From the NCBI GenBank assembly GCA_964652155.1, contig CAZZBK010000032.1, positions 1 through 43,131 on the forward strand: a DNA stretch of 43,131 bases. The letters run 5' to 3'. A program made the position numbers and the translations under genes. Under the pieces are notes generated by a model. That model did no database searches. It was given only the letters and a program-made list of their open reading frames with translations, and was not told where the DNA came from. Positions 24,848 through 31,952 of this stretch are shown one piece after another. Position 1 is the stretch's first letter; each line of letters begins with the position of its first letter. The stretch is from CAZZBK01 sp964652155. Lineage in GTDB: Bacteria; Planctomycetota; Planctomycetia; Pirellulales; PNKZ01.

Positions 24848-26203
24848 ATGCCGTGGCCCTCAAGCCCCACGATCGACCAGACGTATCAGCCGGACCCGCC
24901 CGATGGGTCCACCTACGTCTACCGCGGCGACGGCAAGTGGGACGTCCAGATCCCGCCTGCGGCTGCCACGCTTGCGGATTACTACACCAAGACCGAGGAA
25001 GACGCGGCCCATGGTGCGCTCGAGGACTACGCCGACGCTGCAGTTGCGGTGCTCGAGGCCGCTGCGGCCGCCGCCTACATCCCTCTCACGCAGAAGAGCA
25101 CCAACAACGGCGTTGCGTCCCTGAACAGCTCCGGGAAGGTGCCGACGTCAGAACTGTCGTTGGTCAAGGGCGACGTTGGGCTAGGAAACGTCGACAATAC
25201 GTCCGATGCGAACAAGCCCGTGTCGACCGCGGCGCAAACGGCGCTTGATCTCAAGGCTGCCATTGCTGGGCAGACTTTCACAGGCGACGTGATTGTCGAC
25301 AAGACCGGCAATGCCGAGCTTAAATCAAAGGGCACAACCACCGCTTACGTAACGGCGGACTCGCCTGTCACGACAAATGCGGGCTGGAGATTGTCTCGTG
25401 GCGGCAGCAAGCGGTTCGAGGTGCGCCTCTCGACTGAAGCCGAGTCAGGTGCCAATGCCGGATCTCACATCAACCTCTACGCTTTTGAAGACGACGGGGT
25501 GACGCAACTATTCATCGGTCAGATCGTGCGAGCCACGCGCGTTTTGAGCTTTGGCGTGGCGCCCAAGGTTGGCACGGATGTGATCTGGCACGCGGGAAAC
25601 GACGGGCCTGCCTCTGGTCTTAACGCCGATCTCCTAGACAATTTCCACGCTTCGAGCTTCGTCCGCACGATCAACACTGTCAGCCCTGACGGTTCAGGCA
25701 ACGTCGCCCTGACGGTGGCAGGCATTGGCGGTGTAGCTCTATCGAGCGTGGTCACTGCGGGCACGGGATCGCAGACCGCGCCATCCGGTTCGACGTATTG
25801 GAACGGTTCGGCGACTCCGACGACATCGGACAGGCGGCGCATCGACACGGCGACCGTATCCCATACCGCGACGGCTACAGGCCGACGCTTGCGCGTCACG
25901 TATCAGGCTAACTTTGTCCCCTCGTCAGACGTCACAATCAATAACGTCACGCTCGGCCTCGCCCTGTTCAGGGACTCAGACGCCAATGCGATTGATTGGG
26001 TGCATATCAGCCCAGGTCACCGCGCCAATGGCACGGACATCTACAGCACGCCGGATAGTGTGCACGCCTCGTTCATCGTCACGGCTCCCGACGCCTCGTC
26101 CCATACCTACCACGTCGCGGTGATCAGCAGAAGTTCTGGCGCGGTGATCGATGTCGGCGATCTGTCTCGGCGCCACTTGTCGATCCAGGAGTATGCGGCA
26201 TGA
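24848..26203 (+). CDS. Tail fibre protein (451 aa)
   Basis: The N-terminus (MPWPSSPTIDQTYQPDPPDG, then STYVYRGDGKWDV) is an attachment segment common to phage fibres. A helical Ala-rich stretch and phage-fibre repeats follow (GKVPTSELSLVKGDVGLGNV, GLNADLLDNFHASSF), and a beta-rich C-terminal domain carries the likely receptor tip. GGAG lies 9 nt before the ATG. The stop overlaps the endolysin start. Confidence 0.75.
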   Translation: MPWPSSPTIDQTYQPDPPDGSTYVYRGDGKWDVQIPPAAATLADYYTKTEEDAAHGALEDYADAAVAVLEAAAAAAYIPLTQKSTNNGVASLNSSGKVPTSELSLVKGDVGLGNVDNTSDANKPVSTAAQTALDLKAAIAGQTFTGDVIVDKTGNAELKSKGTTTAYVTADSPVTTNAGWRLSRGGSKRFEVRLSTEAESGANAGSHINLYAFEDDGVTQLFIGQIVRATRVLSFGVAPKVGTDVIWHAGNDGPASGLNADLLDNFHASSFVRTINTVSPDGSGNVALTVAGIGGVALSSVVTAGTGSQTAPSGSTYWNGSATPTTSDRRRIDTATVSHTATATGRRLRVTYQANFVPSSDVTINNVTLGLALFRDSDANAIDWVHISPGHRANGTDIYSTPDSVHASFIVTAPDASSHTYHVAVISRSSGAVIDVGDLSRRHLSIQEYAA

Positions 26204-27009
26204 GCAAGCGCATTCCGGCGAGCATTCGCAACAAGAACCCCGGTGCCATGTATCCGGGGGCTTCGTCAAAGAAGTTCGGCTCTACGTCGTTCGAGAAGCT
26301 GACGAGCCAGGACGGCGTGCACAAGATCGCGACCTTCCCTACAGACATCCAGGGCGCGGCAGCACAGTTCGATCTGCTCGCAAGTTCTGCCTATGCCGAT
26401 GGCAAGCGCACGGTTCGTGAAGCGATCACCAAATGGTGCGGCGGCTACTACGTCAGCACGTATCTGTCTGTGCTCGAGAAGAAAGCCGGCGTGACTGCCG
26501 ATACCGTTCTGACGCGCGGCATGGTCTGCAATCCAGAGATTGCGATCCCTCTGGCTCAAGCGATGGCGTATCAGGAGGCAGGACAAGCCTACCCACTGGA
26601 CGCGGAAGGCTGGCGCCAAGCCCACACGCTGGCATTGCCTACGGCGGCCCTGGAGGCGGTTGCAGCGGTGGAACCGCCTGAGAAGGTCGCACCATCGCCT
26701 GAGAACGACAAGCCTCTGAGCAAGCCTGAGACGCGCATCAAAGAGGCGGCCAAGGAAAGCTGGACGATCTGGGGAGCCATCACGGCCGGCGGATCGTTCG
26801 TGCTGGCCAAGGTCGAGGAAGCCTATGAGATCCTGTCGTCCGGCTTCGACATGGCGCAGACGGTGGCGGGGGCCAAGACGCCGCTGGGCCTCGTCGCATC
26901 AGCTGCCAAGGTGAGCACGCTCGAGCTGCTCGGCTGCATGACGATCGGCGGCATCATCATCATCATTTCGCGCCGGTTCTCGGCAGCAGCAGAAGGAAAG
27001 CAGGGATGA
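26200..27009 (+). CDS. Endolysin, P5-type muramidase with C-terminal membrane anchor (269 aa)
   Basis: Peptidoglycan-degrading enzyme by homology with the structural lysozyme type: IRNKNPGAMYPG (residues 8-19), HKIATFPTDIQGAAAQFD and a helical core to about residue 130. The domain is a paralogue of the N-terminus of 13854-15836. A Pro/Glu/Lys linker leads to a C-terminal hydrophobic segment (LLGCMTIGGIIIIIS, about 243-257) followed by RR. The enzyme could therefore be membrane-tethered, or the helix could help release it. First gene of the lysis cassette, overlapping the fibre stop and the next start. Confidence 0.75.
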   Translation: MSKRIPASIRNKNPGAMYPGASSKKFGSTSFEKLTSQDGVHKIATFPTDIQGAAAQFDLLASSAYADGKRTVREAITKWCGGYYVSTYLSVLEKKAGVTADTVLTRGMVCNPEIAIPLAQAMAYQEAGQAYPLDAEGWRQAHTLALPTAALEAVAAVEPPEKVAPSPENDKPLSKPETRIKEAAKESWTIWGAITAGGSFVLAKVEEAYEILSSGFDMAQTVAGAKTPLGLVASAAKVSTLELLGCMTIGGIIIIISRRFSAAAEGKQG

Positions 27010-27257
27010 TCGCCGCAATCATAGCACCGCTGGCGTTCCTGCGTTTCCTGCAGCCGTGGCACATCATCGTCGCGGCGTTCGTGGCGTGGACCGGCATCGT
27101 AGGCGTGAAGGCGTACAGGAAAGGCGGTGAGGCCGTCATTGAGGCATCTAAGGTAGAGGGCAAGAAAAATGAGAAGCTCGCAGCCAAAGCACACGAGAAA
27201 GCGAAAGCACCGGGCGCTGCCGATCGTCTGCGCCGTGACTCTTGCCGCGATTGTTAG
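27006..27257 (+). CDS. Rz: i-spanin, Rz-like (83 aa)
   Basis: Inner-membrane spanin by architecture: one N-terminal membrane span (HIIVAAFVAWTGIVGVKAY, about residues 19-38), then a periplasmic Lys/Glu/Ala coiled coil (VIEASKVEGKKNEKLAAKAH). Its 3' part contains the start of the o-spanin gene in another frame, the classic Rz/Rz1 nesting. ATGA overlap with the endolysin. The pair would fuse inner and outer membranes at the last step of lysis. Confidence 0.75.
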   Translation: MIAAIIAPLAFLRFLQPWHIIVAAFVAWTGIVGVKAYRKGGEAVIEASKVEGKKNEKLAAKAHEKAKAPGAADRLRRDSCRDC

Positions 27258-27432
27258 CGGCTGCGCGAAGTCCTACGTGGTCACGGCTGACGAACTCTGC
27301 CGCTCATGGCGCCACCAGACCGTGAGTAAGGACGACAAGCTGACGGACGGCACGGCCTCGGGAATCGAAGGCAACAACAACGCTCGTCCAGCGTGGGGGT
27401 GTCAGTACGGCGAGAACAAATCCAAGGGGTAA
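27169..27432 (+). CDS. Rz1: o-spanin, Rz1-like lipoprotein (87 aa)
   Basis: Starts inside the Rz-like gene in a different frame. A Lys/Arg-rich N-terminus (MRSSQPKHTRKRKHRALP) precedes a hydrophobic helix ending in a lipobox (AAIVSGC, Cys32), so the mature product would be an outer-membrane lipoprotein. The mature part (CAKSYVVTADELCRSWRHQT) has three further Cys/Trp-rich positions. It is longer than lambda Rz1 and not notably Pro-rich, but location and lipobox make the call likely. Confidence 0.7.
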   Translation: MRSSQPKHTRKRKHRALPIVCAVTLAAIVSGCAKSYVVTADELCRSWRHQTVSKDDKLTDGTASGIEGNNNARPAWGCQYGENKSKG

Positions 27433-27444
27433 GGGCTATGACCG

Positions 27445-27639
27445 ATGTCTTGGGAACTGGCACTCGCGCTTGGCGAGCTGAAAAGCCGAGTGGCAGCGAT
27501 AGAGCGGGAACTGTCGACTATCAAGCATTGGGCGCTGAGATTTTGCATTCTGCTCGCACTCTGGGTCTCGGCATTGGTCGCAAATATGAGCGCGGAAACG
27601 ATAGCTCAAATTCTCGTTGGAGCGCTCAAAGCCTTATGA
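27445..27639 (+). CDS. XhlA-like membrane protein, holin candidate (64 aa)
   Basis: Residues 1-27 form a charged helix (ELKSRVAAIERELSTIKHW) and 28-48 a membrane span (ALRFCILLALWVSALVANM), the layout of XhlA-type holin accessory proteins. AAGGG lies 9 nt before the ATG. This frame is preferred over the overlapping frame at 27393-27731 because of its amphipathic helix and clean span. It ends by overlapping the next tiny membrane gene. Confidence 0.6.
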   Translation: MSWELALALGELKSRVAAIERELSTIKHWALRFCILLALWVSALVANMSAETIAQILVGALKAL

Positions 27640-27731
27640 CATGGGGATGCAGGACGGCATGGGTGCTCGTCTTCATCGCCATGATCAGAATAGGCTGGAT
27701 CGGGTTCGGTAAAATTAAGGGGTGGTGGTGA
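27636..27731 (+). CDS. 31-aa membrane peptide, second holin candidate
   Basis: The ATGA overlaps the stop of the XhlA-like gene. Sequence is MTWGCRTAWVLVFIAMIRIG and then WIGFGKIKGWW: one span with a basic aromatic end. Two coupled short membrane proteins at the end of a lysis cassette could be a holin/antiholin pair. Confidence 0.5.
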   Translation: MTWGCRTAWVLVFIAMIRIGWIGFGKIKGWW

Positions 27732-27737
27732 AGGCCG

Positions 27738-27866
27738 CTAGTTTGTGAGGCCATGCCAGAATGCAGGAATTGTCTCACCATTCACGATGAGACGAAGGCA
27801 CTCGATCATAAAAATCATCCACAAGACCTCAGCAAAGGTCGGTTGCCTCCGAAGCCAGTTGATCAT
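27738..27866 (-). CDS. 42-aa leftward membrane peptide
   Basis: A very strong AGGAGGGGGAG site lies just before the ATG at 27866. The sequence MINWLRRQPTFAEVLWMIFM, then IECLRLIVNG, has one hydrophobic helix. It is the last gene of the long leftward operon, 22 nt after 27889-28437, and ends 6 nt from the end of the convergent late genes. The plus-strand frame over the same bases (27753-27884) has no comparable ribosome-binding site. Confidence 0.6.
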   Translation of the reverse strand: MINWLRRQPTFAEVLWMIFMIECLRLIVNGETIPAFWHGLTN

Positions 27867-27888
27867 CTCCCCCTCCTATCGTAATGCG

Positions 27889-28437
27889 TTAGGTGTTGAC
27901 GCCATCGGAGCTATTGGGCTCCTCGGCTGCGCTCAAGCCGCGCGGCTGGTTGCGTGCTTTTCGTAGCGCAGCGCTTGTGTCTTGCTGGCTCTGATAGAGC
28001 CGATCTGCCCAATCGCCGTCGTGGCAATTGAAACCAGTGAGAGCGGCCTCGGCGATCAGCTTGTTGACGGCAAGTAGAGCCTCATACATCTCTGGCGCTG
28101 CGGCTATCAGTGACGCATCTCCGCTGCGAAACCCGATGATGTCCTGCCTGTAGACTCGCTCGTCAGTCTGATTGACGGCTTCCGGGCAGACCTCAAATAT
28201 CGCGAGATGTGTGGCCACCTTCATCCCGTGCTTCGTGCGGAACGTAGGCTCTGCGTATTGCATCCCCTTTCGCTGGAAACCCATGACGTGCTGACGACCG
28301 GAATGCGTCGTCGCGAGATAGTACGAAAACTTGGTGTTGCCGTACCACTGCCACGGCCCTCTCGTGTACTCGAACTTCTCTTGCGCGCGCAGCGCAGGCG
28401 AGGCGCCGTGCGCCGCTGCCGTCATATCCTCATTCAT
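27889..28437 (-). CDS. Phage hypothetical protein with IAAAPEM motif (182 aa)
   Basis: The start at 28437 (MNEDMTAAAHG) is set by GGAGGG. The middle contains a beta-rich section (GPWQWYGNTKFSYYLAT, HVMGFQRKGMQYAEP), then GDASLIAAAPEMYEALLAV near residue 130. The NA-x-LIAAAPDLLEAL signature is found in many small phage proteins of unknown role. Lies in the operon segment left of the attachment site. Confidence 0.7.
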   Translation of the reverse strand: MNEDMTAAAHGASPALRAQEKFEYTRGPWQWYGNTKFSYYLATTHSGRQHVMGFQRKGMQYAEPTFRTKHGMKVATHLAIFEVCPEAVNQTDERVYRQDIIGFRSGDASLIAAAPEMYEALLAVNKLIAEAALTGFNCHDGDWADRLYQSQQDTSAALRKARNQPRGLSAAEEPNSSDGVNT

Positions 28438-28486
28438 TTTTCCCTCCAGAATTGCACCACTCAAGGTGAAGTGTTCACGGGATGGG

Positions 28487-28711
28487 TTAGGCGGCCTCAT
28501 CCTCAATATCGAGACTTTCCAGCATTCCGGTTGCGATGAACTCGGCGTCTCGCTGTTCATCACGCGCCTTCACGATGTCGCGGATTACGTTCGCGTTGTT
28601 GGTGCCATCGTAGTCTCCGGCTTCGCGGTAGACCGCGCTGATCTGATCCTGAAGGGCCTCGATACGCTTGACCATTTCGAGTGCGATGGCGGCCGTGAGC
28701 TTCTTGGTCAT
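28487..28711 (-). CDS. Small helical hypothetical protein (74 aa)
   Basis: Starts MTKKLTAAIALEMVKRIEAL at 28711 after AAGGAGAAG. Entirely helical and charged, ending GMLESLDIEDEAA. The ATGA overlaps the stop of 28708-28896. No motif. Confidence 0.65.
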   Translation of the reverse strand: MTKKLTAAIALEMVKRIEALQDQISAVYREAGDYDGTNNANVIRDIVKARDEQRDAEFIATGMLESLDIEDEAA

Positions 28712-28896
28712 GATGTCTTCTCCTTTGATGTTTTGCGGCCATGGTCTACGCCGGCCAGAAACGCTTCCATGATCACCCATCCGTACCAAAGCGGAGCGCC
28801 AGCGTTCGAGCTGTCGGCTCTGTCGATCACGGACTTGCGAAATGCATCTCCGGCAGCAATGTCGTCACTGCGTTGAGATGCTGCCTTCTCGTCCAT
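28708..28896 (-). CDS. Small hypothetical protein (62 aa)
   Basis: Start MDEKAASQRSDDIAAGDAFR at 28896, with TAGGAGAAC upstream. C-terminal part LWYGWVIMEAFLAGVDHGRK resembles a short amphipathic helix. No function assigned. Part of the leftward chain. Confidence 0.6.
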   Translation of the reverse strand: MDEKAASQRSDDIAAGDAFRKSVIDRADSSNAGAPLWYGWVIMEAFLAGVDHGRKTSKEKTS

Positions 28897-28906
28897 TAGT
28901 GTTCTC

Positions 28907-29173
28907 CTACCCTGTGGTGCGGGCGCTAGGTGGTTCAGCATGTTTCAGCAACACGCGCACGGCCTTCTCTAGGTTCGCGCCGTCGAAGACGGTGACGCTG
29001 CAATTGTCGAGCGCGCGGACGCGGCGACGGCCTTCGTGCTCGTCGATCTCTCCGCTACGCCGAGCCTGGGCAATCCTGCCCATCTCGACGGCTTTGGTCT
29101 CTTGACGTTTCAGGTAAGCAAACCAGCGCTCACACTCCGCCTTAGCCTCTGCCAGTGTCATGCCCTTGGCCAT
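28907..29173 (-). CDS. Small helical hypothetical protein (88 aa)
   Basis: The start at 29173 (MAKGMTLAEAKAECERWFAY) is favoured over 29197 because CGGAGA lies 7-8 nt before it. Highly charged helical protein (AVEMGRIAQARRSGEIDE). The palindrome at 29193-29206 sits about 20 nt upstream of the start. Unrecognised. Confidence 0.6.
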   Translation of the reverse strand: MAKGMTLAEAKAECERWFAYLKRQETKAVEMGRIAQARRSGEIDEHEGRRRVRALDNCSVTVFDGANLEKAVRVLLKHAEPPSARTTG

Positions 29174-29192
29174 TTGGGGTCTCCGATCTAAT

Positions 29193-29206
29193 GTCACGTC
29201 TGTGAC
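29193..29206. promoter_or_regulatory. Palindrome upstream of 28907-29173
   Basis: GTCAC-GTCT-GTGAC, a 5-bp perfect inverted repeat, 20 bp upstream of the gene start. It resembles a dimer operator. No clear -35/-10 pair is visible beside it. 29207-29319 holds no gene that I can support. Confidence 0.4.
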
Positions 29207-29319
29207 TTATGAAAACAATCTACGCATCGATTCACGCTACGTTCCGGCGGCAAACTCACGACAAACACCAATAAACTCAACTTCCCGACGCTCTGCGCTG
29301 TACCTTGACATGGTAGGGG

Positions 29320-29466
29320 TCAGCGATTGCCCGGCCCACTCCACTGGTCGTTTCGGAGTTGATTGGCTGCTTGTTCAAGCAGGCGAACCGCTTCGTTGGT
29401 GCCAAGCTCGGCGGCGGCCAGATATGCGGCGGCCATGATCTTCGCCTTGATCTGCTCTTTGCTCAT
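29320..29466 (-). CDS. 48-aa hypothetical protein
   Basis: Start MSKEQIKAKIMAAAYLAAAE at 29466, where ATGA overlaps the HNH stop. Helical, ending NQLRNDQWSGPGNR. Coupled to the HNH gene upstream. Confidence 0.55.
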   Translation of the reverse strand: MSKEQIKAKIMAAAYLAAAELGTNEAVRLLEQAANQLRNDQWSGPGNR

Positions 29467-29915
29467 TTCTGAAACCCCAGCCTTCCCTTCGCTGCGCAGT
29501 CCTGCATGTTGTCCGATAGCGTGCCGGGCCATAGGTGCTTTGGGTTGCAGCAGCGAGGATTGTCACACTTGTGCAAGGCGCACTGTTCGCGCTCCGGACC
29601 GAAGATCGTTTGCACGAGGCCCGCGGCGTAGGCGACGGTACGGTGCGTTGAAGCGAGGCGGCCGTCGATACTGATCCGGCCATAGCCCCTCTTGCACTTC
29701 GCGCCCTTCCATTCGAGACAGTCGCCAACCCAATCGCAGCGGGTCAGCACGCGGGCCATGATGCCCAGGCGATCCTCGACGGCGAACTCCCTGGCGAGCT
29801 CGCGGGCAGCCGTCTCGCCCATGCCCTTGCCAGCGGAACGCCTGTCCCGTTCGCGCTTCTCCCAAGCCTCTCGGAATGAACGGATGAGAAGATTGCCGAT
29901 GTCTTCGGTTTCCAA
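29463..29915 (-). CDS. HNH endonuclease, HNH_3 type (150 aa)
   Basis: Nuclease of the HNH_3 group, similar to homing-type endonucleases. The order is GDCLEWKGAKCKRGYGRISI (about residues 64-83), ASTHRTVAYAAGL, and then the zinc/metal core ALHKCDNPRCCNPKHLWPGT (about 112-131). The start is TTG at 29915 after GAGAGGGG. It is the first gene left of the attachment site, so in the prophage it would lie at the end opposite integrase. Confidence 0.8.
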   Translation of the reverse strand: METEDIGNLLIRSFREAWEKRERDRRSAGKGMGETAARELAREFAVEDRLGIMARVLTRCDWVGDCLEWKGAKCKRGYGRISIDGRLASTHRTVAYAAGLVQTIFGPEREQCALHKCDNPRCCNPKHLWPGTLSDNMQDCAAKGRLGFQK

Positions 29916-30071
29916 GTCGTGCCCCTCTCGTGTATATGGTCCGCGCGGCCGCTTCAGAGTGATGTGGTTTTTGATGTGGTCGCGTGCAACGCAAACACGA
30001 TTCGTTCTGGCTTCGTTTGTCCATGTTCCAACCCGGAAGCAAACGCTAAGTCACTGAAATATAACTAATCC

Positions 30072-30111
30072 GGGCGGGTAGCTCAGTGGTAGAGCATCTG
30101 ACTTTTAATCA
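30072..30111 (+). other. attP: tRNA-Lys(UUU) 5' half: probable attachment site
   Basis: Forty bases read as the 5' half of a tRNA-Lys. They include the acceptor start GGGCGGG, D-arm GCTCAGTGGTAGAGC, and anticodon stem-loop TCTGACTTTTAATCA with anticodon TTT. The match stops there; the 3' half is absent. The fragment lies 14 nt beyond the end of integrase, where attP is expected. A TATAAC box at 30060-30065 precedes it. Crossover at the anticodon loop would join this 5' half to the host's 3' half. Confidence 0.65.
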
Positions 30112-30125
30112 TCAGAGCCGCAACG

Positions 30126-31169
30126 CTACCGTACTGATTTGATTGAACTTAGTCGAACGACATTTGGTGGTGATGCGTCTTTTGATGTTGTCGATTGCGC
30201 GACTTTCTGCATCGCGTCCCGAACCTCTGCATCAGCCACATGGGCGTACCGCTCCGTCGTCGCCAAGTCCGCGTGACCGAGCGCGCGCTGCACAACCTCC
30301 AACGCGACACCCTCCTGACGCATCCACGTCGCGAACGTGTGGCGCAGGTCATGCCAGCGGAAGTCCTCGATGCCCGCTGCGGCGAGCGCCTTGTCGAATT
30401 GCTTCCTCTGTCCACTCGCCTTGAGCACGAGCTGGCCCCGCCGCGGGATTTCCTCGAGCAGCGTTCGCGCGTCGTCAGACAGCCATACAACATGCTGGCG
30501 CCCGCCCTTCGCCGTCACGACTGCGCGACCGGCGACGAGATCAACGTCGTCCCATCGCAGGCTGTAGGTCTCGGCCTTGCGGCAGCCCGTCAGCAGGCTC
30601 CACCGGATCGCCCATGACAACTCCTGCGGCGCCTTCTCGATCAGCACCCGCGCCTCGTCCCTCGTCAGCGCCCGAACGCGCTTGTGCTCGCGGTTGACGA
30701 ACTCCGACCAGTCGATGACGTGGGTCCGTTGCTTCCACCGCTTCGATGCCAGGTTGTGCACGCGACGCCAGACCGCCAGCGCCCGGTTGACGGCATAGGA
30801 GCCCGCCCCGTCCTTGACGCGGGCCTGCACGAACTCGTCGACCAGCGCATCGTCGACATGCTCGACCAGCGTTGCCGCGGGAACCGTCGTGATGATCTGC
30901 TGCGAATAGCGAAACACTTCCGCCCTCCATGTCGGGCTCAGGGTCTTCTGCGCGTGCTCGTGCCAGTATTTGCCGAAAGCCTGATCCAGCGTCAGGGTTG
31001 CAGATGGCCTCCGCTTGGCGATCTCGCCTTGGACTTCCGCGCGGATGCGCTTGGCCTCTGCTTGCGCTTCCCGCTCTGAGGTCTTGCCAGTAGATCGGAG
31101 AAAGCGGGCGCCGCCGATTTGGAACGCGGTATAGAAGTACGGCGATCCGGCTCGTTTGAAGACTGGCAT
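30126..31169 (-). CDS. int: Tyrosine integrase (347 aa)
   Basis: Site-specific recombinase. A short N-terminal DNA-binding domain and a SAM-like core domain (about residues 60-150) precede the catalytic domain with R197 (TGCRKAE), K221, H273 and R276 in HDLRHTFATWMRQEG, H299 (LGH) and nucleophile Y308 (TERYAHV). All catalytic residues are present. Its start lies inside the excisionase gene, so int and xis overlap by 178 bp. The tRNA fragment at 30072 lies just past its stop. Confidence 0.95.
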   Translation of the reverse strand: MPVFKRAGSPYFYTAFQIGGARFLRSTGKTSEREAQAEAKRIRAEVQGEIAKRRPSATLTLDQAFGKYWHEHAQKTLSPTWRAEVFRYSQQIITTVPAATLVEHVDDALVDEFVQARVKDGAGSYAVNRALAVWRRVHNLASKRWKQRTHVIDWSEFVNREHKRVRALTRDEARVLIEKAPQELSWAIRWSLLTGCRKAETYSLRWDDVDLVAGRAVVTAKGGRQHVVWLSDDARTLLEEIPRRGQLVLKASGQRKQFDKALAAAGIEDFRWHDLRHTFATWMRQEGVALEVVQRALGHADLATTERYAHVADAEVRDAMQKVAQSTTSKDASPPNVVRLSSIKSVR

Positions 31170-31327
31170 CTGTTGGCCTCGAGATAGGCGTCCACGTCAC
31201 GGCGATCATAGAGGCGAGTGGCCCCATCCTTGAAGTAGTCGATCTTGCGCCGGCGGACGGTGCGGGGAGACTTGCGCAGGATTGCCGCAACCTCGTCGAC
31301 CGTCAGGATCTCGCGGGTTTCGTTCAT
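30992..31327 (-). CDS. xis: Excisionase-like HTH protein (111 aa)
   Basis: Residues 1-52 form a MerR/HTH_17-type winged helix (EILTVDEVAAILRKSPRTVR, then YFKDGATRLYDRRDVDAYLE), as in phage Xis proteins. The remaining 60 residues are a basic Ser/Arg tail read through the overlap with int, and may or may not be needed. Overlapping xis-int order fits co-expression from PL. Excisionase is inferred from fold and location. Confidence 0.75.
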   Translation of the reverse strand: MNETREILTVDEVAAILRKSPRTVRRRKIDYFKDGATRLYDRRDVDAYLEANRCQSSNEPDRRTSIPRSKSAAPAFSDLLARPQSGKRKQRPSASARKSKARSPSGGHLQP

Positions 31328-31367
31328 CGGGCCAATCCAGTTACAGTCAGCGGAGGATCAGAGAGAG

Positions 31368-31952
31368 TCATTCGGCGGACTCCAGAATTGCGCGGCCTAT
31401 CATTTCGGGGATTTGAGGGACGACGCTGTTTCCGAGCGCGCCAACTGCGTCCACGTCTGCGGATAGCCCATGAACCACTCGCACCAACGAGGGTTCAGGC
31501 GACCGCTCTCGTGCCCATCGTCCAACATCGTCTGCAGTAAGGACTTGCCGCCTGATCGACCTGGGCGGTCCCGGGCGCCCTTCAGCGTCCTCGCATCGCG
31601 CTTTGTCAGCGTGGGCAATAATCCAGATGCGGTCTCGCTCGTGGGGCGCGCCGATGTGTCCAGCCGGAATGCAATGCCATTCCGCGTCATACCCGATCGC
31701 GGCCAGGCTCCCGAGTACGGTGCCCATTCCTCGATTAAGCAGCGCTGCCACGTTCTCCAGCAGCGCGACCCGTGGTCGTACCATGCGAAGGATTCGGCGA
31801 ACCTGCCACCAGAGACCGGAACGAGCCCCGGATAGGCCGGCACCTTCGCCAGCGAGTGAAAGATCCTGGCACGGAAAGCCCGCCGTAATGCAGTCTGCGC
31901 TCTCGAACCATTCCACTTCTGCCGCGCAATCGCTCTCACGTCCCTGAAACAT
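31368..31952 (-). CDS. DNA cytosine-5 methyltransferase, catalytic part (194 aa)
   Basis: Carries the m5C motifs except motif I. Motif IV is GFPCQDLSLAG (catalytic Cys28), motif VI LLENVAAL (66-68 ENV), motif VIII APHERDRIWIIAHA (about 102-115), and IX/X ALGNSVVPQIPEMIGRAI (about 172-189). Motif I lies in the other frame (31400-32098). This frame has its own GGAGG four bases before the ATG at 31952, so separate translation is possible. The target-recognition region is very short. Alternatives are a two-polypeptide enzyme, a -1 frameshift product, or a mutation or sequencing error. Confidence 0.75.
   Translation of the reverse strand: MFQGRESDCAAEVEWFESADCITAGFPCQDLSLAGEGAGLSGARSGLWWQVRRILRMVRPRVALLENVAALLNRGMGTVLGSLAAIGYDAEWHCIPAGHIGAPHERDRIWIIAHADKARCEDAEGRPGPPRSIRRQVLTADDVGRWARERSPEPSLVRVVHGLSADVDAVGALGNSVVPQIPEMIGRAILESAE

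Noticed and set aside
27393..27731. 112-aa frame overlapping the holin candidate
   Set aside because: Its first two thirds look like out-of-frame sequence; only its last 31 codons, started at 27636, make a sensible membrane peptide.
28331..28876. Plus-strand frame of 181 aa in the leftward operon
   Set aside because: It crosses three well-supported minus-strand genes with their own ribosome-binding sites.
30072..30117. Complete phage-encoded tRNA
   Set aside because: Only the 5' half is present; the T-arm and acceptor 3' strand are missing, so it is read as an attachment-site remnant.
31470..31947. Plus-strand frames across the methyltransferase
   Set aside because: No ribosome-binding site, low-complexity composition, and opposite to a coherent operon.
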